A program made the position numbers and the translations under genes. This document shows positions 9,180 through 16,644 of a stretch of 64,000 bases of DNA, one piece after another. Location of the stretch: the NCBI RefSeq assembly GCF_007992495.1, contig NZ_BKAJ01000031.1, forward strand, positions 62,001 through 126,000, given 5' to 3'. Within the stretch, counting starts at the first letter, position 1. Each line of letters opens with the position of its first letter. This DNA comes from Reyranella soli. Its GTDB lineage: Bacteria; Pseudomonadota; Alphaproteobacteria; Reyranellales; Reyranellaceae. A model generated the notes under the pieces. It was not told where the DNA came from. It saw only the letters and a program-made list of their open reading frames with translations, and searched no databases.

Positions 9180-9195
9180 GTTACACGCCGTTACA
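9180..9195. promoter_or_regulatory. Tandem GTTACA direct repeats, candidate OmpR-family binding site
   Basis: GTTACA occurs at 9180-9185 and again at 9190-9195, a ten-base period, in the 132-base region between divergent devB and the response-regulator gene. OmpR/PhoB-type regulators bind direct repeats spaced one helical turn, so this could serve autoregulation and exporter control. It is inference from spacing only. Confidence 0.45.
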
Positions 9196-9237
9196 AAACC
9201 CCGTGGCGAAGGCCGGTCCGCCGTGATGTAAGGGGCC

Positions 9238-9972
9238 ATGATGCGCACGCCGCACATCCTGGTCGTCGAGGACGACCGCGAGATCCGGACCATGGTTTCT
9301 CGTTTCCTGCAGAAACAGGGCTACCGCGTCACGCAGAGCGAGGACGCGCGCTCGATGGACAAGGCACTGGCTGGGGCCAGCATCGACCTCGTCCTGCTCG
9401 ACATCATGCTGCCGGGCGGCGAGGACGGGCTCAGCATCTGCCGGCGCCTGCGCGCGAGCTCCTCGGTGCCGATCATCATGCTGACCGCGGCCGGAGATAC
9501 GACCGCGCGCGTTGTCGGCCTCGAGATGGGCGCCGACGACTACATCGCCAAACCCTTCGATCCGCAGGAGCTCGCCGCGCGCACCAAGGCGGTGCTGCGC
9601 CGCGCGGCGGCGCTGCCGGGTCGTCTCGAGCAACCGATGGCGGCGCTCAGCTTCGACGGCTGGCGCATCGAGCCCGTGCAGCGCGAGCTGCATGCGCCCG
9701 ACGGCGCGCGCGTCACCTTGACCGGCGCGGAATTCGACCTGCTGCTCGCCTTCTGCCGACATCCGCAGCGGACGCTGAGCCGCGACCAGCTCCTCGACCT
9801 CAGCCAGGGCCGCGGCGGCGGTCCGCTCGATCGCGGCATCGACATCCTGGTGAGCCGCATCCGCCGCAAGATCGAGACCAATCCGCGCGACCCGCGCCTG
9901 ATCAAGACCGTGCGTACCGGCGGCTACATCTTCACGCCGCCCGTCTTCACGCTGCCCGTCGAGGCAGGATGA
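9238..9972 (+). CDS. OmpR-family response regulator
   Basis: This 244-residue protein has a receiver domain (E11, D12, D13 acidic pocket; phosphoacceptor D55 in LVLLDIMLPG; T83; K105 in YIAKPF) and a C-terminal winged-helix DNA-binding domain ending IKTVRTGGYIFTP. A TAAGGGG ribosome site precedes two adjacent ATGs (9238 and 9241); either may be used. It overlaps the sensor-kinase gene by four bases (ATGA), so the two are co-translated. Its position opposite devBCA suggests control of that exporter operon, possibly in response to envelope stress. Confidence 0.92.
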   Translation: MMRTPHILVVEDDREIRTMVSRFLQKQGYRVTQSEDARSMDKALAGASIDLVLLDIMLPGGEDGLSICRRLRASSSVPIIMLTAAGDTTARVVGLEMGADDYIAKPFDPQELAARTKAVLRRAAALPGRLEQPMAALSFDGWRIEPVQRELHAPDGARVTLTGAEFDLLLAFCRHPQRTLSRDQLLDLSQGRGGGPLDRGIDILVSRIRRKIETNPRDPRLIKTVRTGGYIFTPPVFTLPVEAG

Positions 9973-11282
9973 ACCGCCTCTGGCGCCTGCTCGCGCTCGA
10001 CCGCATCGCCGGCCAGATCCGCGCGCTGCTGGTGGTGGCGATCGTCGCCGGCTCCAGCGTGGTGGCGGTGACCTTGTTGCTGGTGCTGTCTGAGCCGGAT
10101 TACCCGGAGGCGGCGACGATGGTTCCAGTGCGCGTCGCCACGCTGGTGGCGACGCTCGAGAACCTGCCGCGGCCTTTGCGCGCCGAGGTAGCCGCGTCGT
10201 TGCGCGACGACAGGGTGCGGCTCAGCCTCGACGGTCGACCGCCACCTGGCCTCGGTGAACCGGCCCCGGAGCTCGAAATCCTCAAGACGCTGGTCGCGCG
10301 CAACCTTCCGGCCAACAGTCGACTGGTGTCGATCGTCGAGGAACGGCGGGGTGTCGCCGCCATCGTGGTGCAGTTGGCAGATGGCCAGCTCGTCACCATC
10401 GAGACAGGCTACAGCAAGATCGCCCTGCTGCCGTTGCCCCTGCTGGGGCCGTTGATCCTGCTCGTGATCTCGGTCGTGCTGCTCTCGATCTGGGCGGCCC
10501 ATCAGGTTGCCGCCCCGCTCAGCCGCTTCGCCGCCGCGGCCGACCAGTTCGGCGGCGATGTCGGGGGGCCGCCGCTCGACGAGCGCGGACCGGCCGAGAT
10601 TCGCCGCGCCTCGCACGCCTTCAACCGCATGCGCGAGCGCATCGGCCGGCTGATCGAGGACCGCACCAACCTTTTGCTGGCGATCAGCCACGACCTCAGG
10701 ACGCCTCTGACGCGGCTCAGGCTGCGCATCGCCGAGCTGGCCGCGACAGACGAAGCCCTCAAGGCCCGCACGCTGGACGACATCGCGACCATGGAAGGCA
10801 GCATCACGGCCGCCGTCACCTATCTGCGCGAAGGCACGAATGAGGAAGCCACGGAACGCGTCGAGCTCGCCTCCATGCTGACGACGATCTGCGATCAGTT
10901 CGCCGATTCGGGCCATCCGATCGACTATGTCGGCCCACAGCGGCTTGTCGTCGCCTGCCGGCCACGCGCCGTCGATCGCGCGGTGACGAACCTTGTAGAC
11001 AACGCGACCAAGTACGCCCCGCACGTCCGGCTGGTCCTGTCGCAGGAGGAGGGGGTGGTCTGCATCGAAGTCCAGGACGATGGGCCGGGCATCCCCGACG
11101 ATGAGAAGCCGCGCGTTGTAAAGCCCTTCTACCGGAGCGATCCGGCGCGCCAGGAAGTGCGCGGCTTCGGGTTGGGGCTGGCGATCGTGAGCAGCATCGT
11201 GCAGGCCGAAGGCGGCACGCTGGCCCTGCTCGACAATGCGCCGCGTGGCCTGCGGGCGCGCATCACGCTGCCGGTGTCGTGA
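9969..11282 (+). CDS. EnvZ-like sensor histidine kinase
   Basis: This 437-residue inner-membrane kinase has membrane segments at about 20-40 and 157-177 flanking a periplasmic sensor of about 115 residues. These are followed by a HAMP region, a dimerisation box with the phosphorylated His (LLAISHDLRTPLTRLRLR, H241), an N-box (RAVTNLVDNATKYA), a G1 box (DDGPGIPDD) and a G2 box (GFGLGLAIV). The ATG is chosen because it overlaps the response-regulator stop (ATGA) and begins a typical cytosolic N-terminus. The stimulus is unknown. The intergenic inverted-repeat element at 11322 follows the gene. Confidence 0.92.
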   Translation: MNRLWRLLALDRIAGQIRALLVVAIVAGSSVVAVTLLLVLSEPDYPEAATMVPVRVATLVATLENLPRPLRAEVAASLRDDRVRLSLDGRPPPGLGEPAPELEILKTLVARNLPANSRLVSIVEERRGVAAIVVQLADGQLVTIETGYSKIALLPLPLLGPLILLVISVVLLSIWAAHQVAAPLSRFAAAADQFGGDVGGPPLDERGPAEIRRASHAFNRMRERIGRLIEDRTNLLLAISHDLRTPLTRLRLRIAELAATDEALKARTLDDIATMEGSITAAVTYLREGTNEEATERVELASMLTTICDQFADSGHPIDYVGPQRLVVACRPRAVDRAVTNLVDNATKYAPHVRLVLSQEEGVVCIEVQDDGPGIPDDEKPRVVKPFYRSDPARQEVRGFGLGLAIVSSIVQAEGGTLALLDNAPRGLRARITLPVS

Positions 11283-11321
11283 CGCGTCGATCCGTCGATC
11301 TTCAGCCAGCTCTTCGTCCTG

Positions 11322-11468
11322 CCCCCGTCTTACGGGGGAGGATACAGGAGGGGGGAAAGCCGCAAAGACGATCTCTCCGCAGAAGAGATCATGATCTGAA
11401 ACTGGTCCACACCGATCATGGTGGCCTGCCCCCTCCCTACCCTCCCCCGTATGACGGGAGAGGAGGAG
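11322..11468. repeat. Intergenic inverted-repeat element, copy A
   Basis: This is an imperfect palindromic element of about 147 bp. The left end (11322-11352) carries CCCCCGTCTTACGGGGGAGG then ATACAGGAGGGGG. The right end is a C-rich complement ending CCTCCCCCGTATGACGGG then AGAGGAGG. The core holds AAGACGATCTCTCC and GATCTGAAACTGG. The same ends and core occur in copy B at 36993-37129. No open frame is shared, so it looks like a REP/MITE-type non-coding repeat sitting between genes. Confidence 0.75.
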
Positions 11469-11479
11469 CACATGCCCGT

Positions 11480-11506
11480 CAAATTAGTTTGCCCTCAAAT
11501 AGTTTG
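11480..11506. promoter_or_regulatory. Two CAAA-TAG-TTTG dyads upstream of the marR-type gene
   Basis: CAAATTAGTTTG (11480-11491) and CAAATAGTTTG (11496-11506) are near-identical short dyads 16 bases apart, 32 bases before the MarR start. An AATTAGT/ACTAATT pair also spans 11482-11520. They are AT-rich against a GC-rich background, consistent with a promoter and autoregulatory MarR operator. The role is inferred from position. Confidence 0.45.
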
Positions 11507-11537
11507 ACTCCCGACTAATTCGCCCTATCGTCGCGGG

Positions 11538-12047
11538 ATGGCGCGTCGTTCCGCCGAGAAGCTCAAGATCGTGCCGCAGCCCGAGCCGGCGCTGCCGCGG
11601 GACATCGACTTCGGCTGGCTCGGCGGCACCGTCGGGCTCCATCTGCGGCTGGCGCAGGAGGTGGCCTTTCAGGCCTTCGCTCGCCGGGCCGACGGCGCCG
11701 ATGCCAGTCCGTGGCGCTTTGCGGTGCTGTTCCTGATCGATGCCAATCCCGGCCTGACGCAGGGCGACCTCGCCGCCGCCATCCGCCGCAACACGTCGAG
11801 CCTCACGCCCGTGCTCGATGACCTCTGCCGATCGGGCTACGTGGTCCGTGAGCGCCTGGAGAGCGATCGGCGGGCCTACACGCTCACCCTCACGCCGGCC
11901 GGCCAAGCGGCCATGGCCGAGCTGATGGCGAGCGCCGTCGCGCACGAGCGCGAGATCGACCGGCTGGTCGGCCGCGCGAACCGGGCCGAGTTCATGCAGA
12001 TCCTGAAGCGGATCATCGGCGGGCTCGGGAAGGACGACCATCGATGA
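11538..12047 (+). CDS. MarR-family transcriptional regulator
   Basis: This 169-residue protein has a winged-helix centre: helices around 45-100 (LTQGDLAAAIRRNTSSLTPVLDDLCRSGYV) followed by the wing RERLESDRRAYTLTLTPAGQ, which is the conserved D-R-R-x-Y/L-T-L-T signature of MarR. An N-terminal Pro/Arg-rich tail precedes it. The stop overlaps the ATG of the flavin oxidoreductase by four bases, so it probably senses a substrate or toxic phenol-like compound handled by that enzyme and represses its own operon. Paired dyads lie upstream at 11480-11506. Confidence 0.85.
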   Translation: MARRSAEKLKIVPQPEPALPRDIDFGWLGGTVGLHLRLAQEVAFQAFARRADGADASPWRFAVLFLIDANPGLTQGDLAAAIRRNTSSLTPVLDDLCRSGYVVRERLESDRRAYTLTLTPAGQAAMAELMASAVAHEREIDRLVGRANRAEFMQILKRIIGGLGKDDHR

Positions 12048-13069
12048 TCAAGCCCTGGCTGTTCGAGTTCTTCCCGGAGCTCGGCGACGAGGCGCGGGAT
12101 CCGGCGCCGGCCGACATGGCGGGCTATTTCACGCGCTATCTCGACCTGTGGACGCGCGACGAGGCGCTGGGCTTCGAGGGCATCTTCTTCAGCGAGCATC
12201 ATTTCGGCGGCTCGTTCTCGGCCTCGCCGAACCTGCTGATTTCTGCCGTCGCCATGCGCACGCAAAGGCTGAGGCTCGGCGTGATGGGCGTGGTGCTGCC
12301 CTATTACCATCCGGCACGCGTCGTCGAGGAGATCGGCCTGCTCGACCATCTGACAGGAGGGCGACTCGAGGTCGGCACCGCCGTCGGCGTGCCGCAGGAG
12401 CTGGCGCGCCTCGGCATGACGATGGAGGAGGCGCGAGAGCGCAGCGACGAGATCGTCGAGGTGATCGACGCCGCCCTCGCCAAACGAGTGGTCTCGCACC
12501 AGGGAAAGCACTTCTCGTTTGCGAACCTGCGCCTCCTGCCGAGGACGCTGCAGCAGCCTTCGCCGCCGCGCTGGACTGCCGTGGTGAGCGCGGAGTCGGC
12601 GCGCCGGGCAGCGCGGCGCGGCATAAAGATCTCGACCGGCTTCAATTCCACCGCGACCATCAGGACGATCTTCGACGCCTACCGTGCGGAAGCCGACGCC
12701 GCCGGAATCGCCGCCGGTCCCGATTGCCTCGCCCTGCGCCGCCGCGTGGCCGTGGCGGCGACCGCGGGCGAGGCACAGGGCTACGCCGCCGCCGTATCGG
12801 AACGCCTGAAGAGCTTCGTGGCACAGGACTCCAGGCTGAAGCAGAGTGTTCCCGATGCGCCGCCGCCCGCCGGCGGCTTCACGATCAGCGACGAGGAGTT
12901 CATCACCGGGACGCCGGCCGAGGTCGCCGACCAGATCATCGAGCAGTGCCGCGCCGTCGGGGCCGGGCATTTCCTCGCCGTCCTGCATTGGGGCGCCCCG
13001 ATCGACGAAGTGACGGCAGCCCACGAGTTGTTTGGAGGAAAGGCCATCCCGATCCTGCGGACGGCTTGA
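12044..13069 (+). CDS. LLM-class (luciferase-like) flavin-dependent oxidoreductase
   Basis: This 341-residue protein has the bacterial-luciferase-like TIM-barrel pattern: an early FEGIFFSEHHFGGSFSASPNLLISAVA segment, LRLGVMGVVLPYYHPARVVEEIGLLDHLTGGRLEVGTAVG, and a C-terminal ITGTPAEVADQI segment. Members use reduced FMN or F420 to oxidise aldehydes, sulfonates, terpenes or other organics, and the substrate here is unknown. It is translationally coupled to the MarR gene and is followed 26 bases later by a Bug solute receptor, suggesting a small uptake-and-oxidation unit. Confidence 0.88.
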   Translation: MIKPWLFEFFPELGDEARDPAPADMAGYFTRYLDLWTRDEALGFEGIFFSEHHFGGSFSASPNLLISAVAMRTQRLRLGVMGVVLPYYHPARVVEEIGLLDHLTGGRLEVGTAVGVPQELARLGMTMEEARERSDEIVEVIDAALAKRVVSHQGKHFSFANLRLLPRTLQQPSPPRWTAVVSAESARRAARRGIKISTGFNSTATIRTIFDAYRAEADAAGIAAGPDCLALRRRVAVAATAGEAQGYAAAVSERLKSFVAQDSRLKQSVPDAPPPAGGFTISDEEFITGTPAEVADQIIEQCRAVGAGHFLAVLHWGAPIDEVTAAHELFGGKAIPILRTA

Positions 13070-13095
13070 AGCAATTAAAAGACAGGAGGACGCCC

Positions 13096-14064
13096 ATGTG
13101 GATCGCGCGTTGTCTGACAGCGTTATTGGCCCTGGTCGCGTTCGTCGTCCCTGCAGCAGCAGAGGATTATCCCGCCAGGCCCATCCGCATCATCGTGCCG
13201 ACCGCGCCCGGCGGCATGGCCGACATCCTCGCCCGCTACTATGCCCAGAAGTTCGGCGAGAAGATCAAGCAGCCGGTCATCGTCGAGAACAAGACCGGCG
13301 CGGGCGGCGTGATCGCGGCGGACTACGTCGCCAAGTCACCGGCCGACGGCTACACGATCTATGTCGGCTTTCACGCGACGAACGCCATCCTGCCGACGCT
13401 CGATCCCAAGCTGCCCTACAACGCAGCCAAGGATTTTGCGCCCATCATCCACCTCGCCAACCTGCCCAACGTGCTGGTGGTCAATTCCAAGGTCGAGGCG
13501 ACGTCGGTCAAGGAACTGGTCGAGCTCGCCCGATCGAAGCCCGGCACGTTGAGCTATGCCTCGCAGGGGATCGGCTCGAGCGGTCACATCGCGGGCGAGC
13601 AGTTCCGGCTCCTGACCAAGACCGACGTCGTGCACGTGCCATACAAGGGCGCGGCGCCGGCGTTGCAGGACCTCATCGCCGGCCGCGTGGCGATGATGTT
13701 CGACATCGTGCCGTTCGCGCTCCAGCACATCCGCGACGGCAGCGTGCGCGGCCTCGGTATTGCCGCGCCACAGCGCGTCGCCGTGCTGCCGGACATCCCG
13801 ACCATGGGCGAGGCCGGCTATCCGGGTATCGAGGGCGGCGCATGGTTCGCGCTGTTTGCGCCGGCCGGCACGCCGCCTGCCGTCATCGACATCCTGAACA
13901 AGGCGGGTCGCGATGCTTTCAATGCCCCGGACGTGCGCGACAAGCTCGAGCCGCGCGGCGTCGTCCTCGTCCTGGGGACGCCGGCGGAGCTCGGCGCCTG
14001 GGTCGCGGCTGACACCGAGCGCTGGGCGAAGGTGATCCGCGAGGCCGGGATCAAGCTGGAGTAG
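13096..14064 (+). CDS. Tripartite tricarboxylate (Bug/TctC) periplasmic receptor
   Basis: This 322-residue protein has a signal peptide (about 1-22, ending PAAAEDYP) and the Bug-family hallmarks: YPARPIRIIVPTAPGG, VENKTGAGGVIAADYVAKSPADGYTI, LPYNAAKDFAPI and HVPYKGAAPAL. The start is fixed by an AGGAGG ribosome site just upstream. Bug proteins bind carboxylates or aromatic acids and normally serve TctAB permeases, but none is adjacent. It follows the flavin oxidoreductase in the same direction and may be co-transcribed with it. Confidence 0.9.
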   Translation: MWIARCLTALLALVAFVVPAAAEDYPARPIRIIVPTAPGGMADILARYYAQKFGEKIKQPVIVENKTGAGGVIAADYVAKSPADGYTIYVGFHATNAILPTLDPKLPYNAAKDFAPIIHLANLPNVLVVNSKVEATSVKELVELARSKPGTLSYASQGIGSSGHIAGEQFRLLTKTDVVHVPYKGAAPALQDLIAGRVAMMFDIVPFALQHIRDGSVRGLGIAAPQRVAVLPDIPTMGEAGYPGIEGGAWFALFAPAGTPPAVIDILNKAGRDAFNAPDVRDKLEPRGVVLVLGTPAELGAWVAADTERWAKVIREAGIKLE

Positions 14065-14073
14065 ACCGCAGGC

Positions 14074-14490
14074 ATGGCGTTCGCGATCAAAGCCGAGGTC
14101 CATGATGCGCGGGCGAAGACGTTCGCTTTCGTCGCGCAGAAGACGATGTATGGCGGCAAGCATGTCGCCGAAGGCGACACGATCTTCGTGTTCGCGAGCG
14201 AGAACGAGGGCGGACAGGGCCTGATCGCGCGCGGCGTCGTCACGTCGGCCGAGCCGGTCGCGAAAAAGCGCGGTATCGCCCGGCAGACGCCGAGGGTGAC
14301 CCTTTCCATCAAGCGCACCGCACTCGCGCGCCGCCCGCTCGGACGGCGCGAGCTCAGGAGCCTCAGCGACTGGAATGACGGCAAGCCGGGGACCGAGCTC
14401 AACTTCAAGCTCTATCGTCAGGCGACGAACAAGATCGTCGGCCTTTCGGATGAGGCGGCAGCATTCCTGGCGTCGTTCTTTCAGCCCTGA
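14074..14490 (+). CDS. EVE/PUA-like domain protein, uncharacterised
   Basis: This 138-residue soluble protein resembles EVE-type (PUA-fold) domains, shown by KTMYGGKHVAEGDTIFVFASENEGG and GLIARGVVTSAEP, where EVE proteins have a strand-rich nucleotide/modified-base binding core. The C-terminal half contains RRPLGRRELRSLSDW and GLSDEAAAFLASFF. It begins nine bases after the Bug-receptor stop, but a functional link is not evident. The assignment to the EVE group is tentative. Confidence 0.6.
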   Translation: MAFAIKAEVHDARAKTFAFVAQKTMYGGKHVAEGDTIFVFASENEGGQGLIARGVVTSAEPVAKKRGIARQTPRVTLSIKRTALARRPLGRRELRSLSDWNDGKPGTELNFKLYRQATNKIVGLSDEAAAFLASFFQP

Positions 14491-14888
14491 TGTCATGCCA
14501 GCACTGCTGGCGCCGATGCTCGACCCCGACCAGTTTTTGCGCCGTTTAGCCCCTTATGGGACGCAAAAATAGAACCGTAGTTGACTCGAAAGATCACTTG
14601 AGTTATTTCTATTCGGCGCTCGTTTCCCAGCGAGCTCTGCTCTTTGCATCGTTCATCCGATACCTATCGCGCTCGGCGGCAGCCGGGCCGGCCTGCCCTG
14701 TCGAGCGAAAACCAATATCTAGACTTGCGTAACCATCGATGTTCGCCGGCAAGCCCCACGGATAGTGGATCGGCTTCCGAAAACCACAACGAAAGGACCG
14801 GCGGAAATTCCGATAATGCCGATAAATCCCCGAACCAATGCCGGCAGGGCAAGCACCTGCCTCTCGACTAAGGAGAGTCGCGGCAACC
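14491..14888. other. 398-bp intergenic region, no gene seen
   Basis: This stretch between convergent transcription units is less GC-rich than its surroundings and has no plausible coding frame. It contains a stem-loop at 14534-14569 but no tRNA-like or repeat-family structure that I can recognise. Confidence 0.5.
14534..14569. terminator. Stem-loop with T/A-rich arms, candidate terminator
   Basis: TTTTTGCG (14534-14541) and CGCAAAAA (14562-14569) are perfect complements around a 20-base loop. Each strand reads a stem ending in a run of five A or T, so it could terminate transcription from the plus-strand genes upstream. It lies 44 bases after the EVE-like gene. Confidence 0.4.
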
Positions 14889-15863
14889 TCAATCGAGGGT
14901 CGCGCCGGTCTTCTTGACGATGGGCTCCAGCCGCACGAGGTCAGTGGCCAGCATCCTGGCCAACTCGTCCGGCGTGCTGGAGGCGGGTTCGGCGCCCAGT
15001 GCAATCACGCGCTCGCGCATCGCCGGCGTTGCCAGGATGGCAATCAACGCGGTGTTCAGCTTGTCGACGATCGCCGGCGGCGTACCCGCCGGGGCGAAGA
15101 GGCCGTGCCATCCGGACGCCGCCTCGACGCCCTGGATGCCGTGCTCGGCCAGCGTCTTGATCTCGGGCAGCGCCGGCAGGCGGTTGGGCCCGATGACGGC
15201 CAACGCCTTCAGGCGTCCGGCCTGGATATGCGACATTGTCGTGGCCGAATCGAACATGTAGTCGATCTGGCCCGACAGCAGATCGTTCACCGCCGGTGCC
15301 AAGCCCTTGTAGGGCACATGGTTGGTTTCGATACCGGCGGTCGTGTTGAAGAGCTCCGAGGCGATCTGGATCAGGCTGCCGCTGCCGGCCGAGCCGTAGT
15401 TCAGGGTCCTTGGCTTGGCCTTGGCCAGCGCGATGAAGGCCTCGACCGAGTCGACGCCGAGCTTGGGATGCACCACCAGGATGAAGTTGGTGCGCGCCGT
15501 CAGAACGACCGGCGTAAAACTCTTGACCGGGTCGAAGGGCAGGGACTTGTAGAGGAACGGATTGAGATTGAGCGTGCTGCCGCCGGTGGCGAGGAGCGTG
15601 TAGCCATCCGGTGCGGCGTTGGCCACCGCGGCGGCGGCAATGTTGCCGTTGGCGCCCGGCTTGTTGGCGATCACGACCGGCTGGCCGAGCTGCTGCGACA
15701 GCTGCTCGCCATAGGCGCGGGCGATGGTGTCGATCGAGCCGCCGGCCGACACCGACACGACGATGTTGATCGGCTTGGTCGGGTAGGCGGCCTGGGCGCC
15801 CGATGGCCGGGTGATGGCGAACGGCGTTGCGGCCAGCACTCCGAGAAGGTGTCGACGATTCAT
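14889..15863 (-). CDS. Bug/TctC-type periplasmic receptor, last gene of the Rieske cluster
   Basis: This 324-residue protein has an N-terminal MNRRHLLGVLAATPFAI signal (twin-Arg-like) and family motifs YPTKPINIVVSVSAGGSIDTIARAYG, IANKPGANGNIAAAAVANAAPDGYTLL, LPFDPVKSFTPV and NHVPYKGLAPAVNDLLSGQIDYMFD. It begins ten bases after the alpha/beta hydrolase stop and is the distal gene of the minus-strand catabolic cluster, so its ligand may be an organic acid produced or used by that pathway. No TctA/TctB permease is adjacent. Confidence 0.9.
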   Translation of the reverse strand: MNRRHLLGVLAATPFAITRPSGAQAAYPTKPINIVVSVSAGGSIDTIARAYGEQLSQQLGQPVVIANKPGANGNIAAAAVANAAPDGYTLLATGGSTLNLNPFLYKSLPFDPVKSFTPVVLTARTNFILVVHPKLGVDSVEAFIALAKAKPRTLNYGSAGSGSLIQIASELFNTTAGIETNHVPYKGLAPAVNDLLSGQIDYMFDSATTMSHIQAGRLKALAVIGPNRLPALPEIKTLAEHGIQGVEAASGWHGLFAPAGTPPAIVDKLNTALIAILATPAMRERVIALGAEPASSTPDELARMLATDLVRLEPIVKKTGATLD

Positions 15864-15873
15864 GACGGTGTAC

Positions 15874-16644
15874 TCAACGCTCGAGGAAGTCGGCGAGCAG
15901 CGCGTTGAAGGCCTGCGGCTGCTCGAGATAGAGGGCGTGGCCGGCGCCGGCGATCACATGCACGGTGGCGCCTGGCCAATGGCCGGCAATCTCGCGGTTG
16001 CGCGCCGGCGGCGTGATGACGTCGGCGTCGCCGAAAATCACCTGCCCTGGCATGGCGGCGGGCAGGCGGGTGATGTCGGCCACGATGTCGCCCGTCGACA
16101 GCATGCGCGCCGCCTGGGCATAGCCATCGGGATGCACCGATCCCATCGTGTCGACCAGCTTGGCCAGAGCCTCCGGCGGCGCAGCCGGTCCCAAGAGCCG
16201 AGGCGCGCGCTTCTCGGCCATGCCTTGCGGCCCAAGGCTGGCCACATCCTGCAGCCGTTGGTCCAAGAGCTTGCGGCGCTCGGCTTCGGGCAGATGCGAA
16301 TGGCCGCCTGCGATGCTGCACAAGGTGAGCGACCGCACGCGGCCGGGATGGCGCGCCGCGAAGGCCGCTGCCATCAGGCAGCCCAGCGAATGGCCGAGCA
16401 GGTGGAACTCACTGACGCCGCGCTCGCGCAGGAACCGCTCCAGCGCGGCGGCATAATCGGCGGCGGTCGGATGCGCCATCGGCAGCGCCTCGGATGCGCC
16501 GTAGCCCGGCGCGTCCCAGGCGAGCACCCGCCAGTGTGAGGAGAAGGCGTCGAGCTGGGCGGCGAAGGAACGCGCCGCCGAGCCGATGCCATGCAGCAGG
16601 ACCAGGGGCGTGCCCTGGCCCTTTTCGAGATACGCGATACTCAC
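15874..16644 (-). CDS. Alpha/beta hydrolase
   Basis: This 256-residue protein has an oxyanion segment LLHGIGSAARSF, nucleophile elbow GHSLG (S86), acid region VIFGDADVITPP and catalytic His in GAGHALYLEQP. These are typical of meta-cleavage-product hydrolases, enol-lactone hydrolases and related esterases. Its ATG overlaps the bicupin stop by four bases. In a cluster with a Rieske oxygenase and a VOC dioxygenase, a C-C or ester hydrolysis step in aromatic breakdown is the likely role, but the exact substrate is unknown. Confidence 0.85.
   Translation of the reverse strand: MSIAYLEKGQGTPLVLLHGIGSAARSFAAQLDAFSSHWRVLAWDAPGYGASEALPMAHPTAADYAAALERFLRERGVSEFHLLGHSLGCLMAAAFAARHPGRVRSLTLCSIAGGHSHLPEAERRKLLDQRLQDVASLGPQGMAEKRAPRLLGPAAPPEALAKLVDTMGSVHPDGYAQAARMLSTGDIVADITRLPAAMPGQVIFGDADVITPPARNREIAGHWPGATVHVIAGAGHALYLEQPQAFNALLADFLER

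Noticed and set aside
9150..9968. Long upstream extension of the sensor-kinase frame through the response-regulator gene
   Set aside because: The translation is Arg/Ala/Pro-rich shadow sequence. The ATG at 9969 with ATGA overlap is the natural start.
14491..14888. Possible small gene or tRNA in the 398-bp gap
   Set aside because: No frame has coding character and no cloverleaf or family motif was seen.
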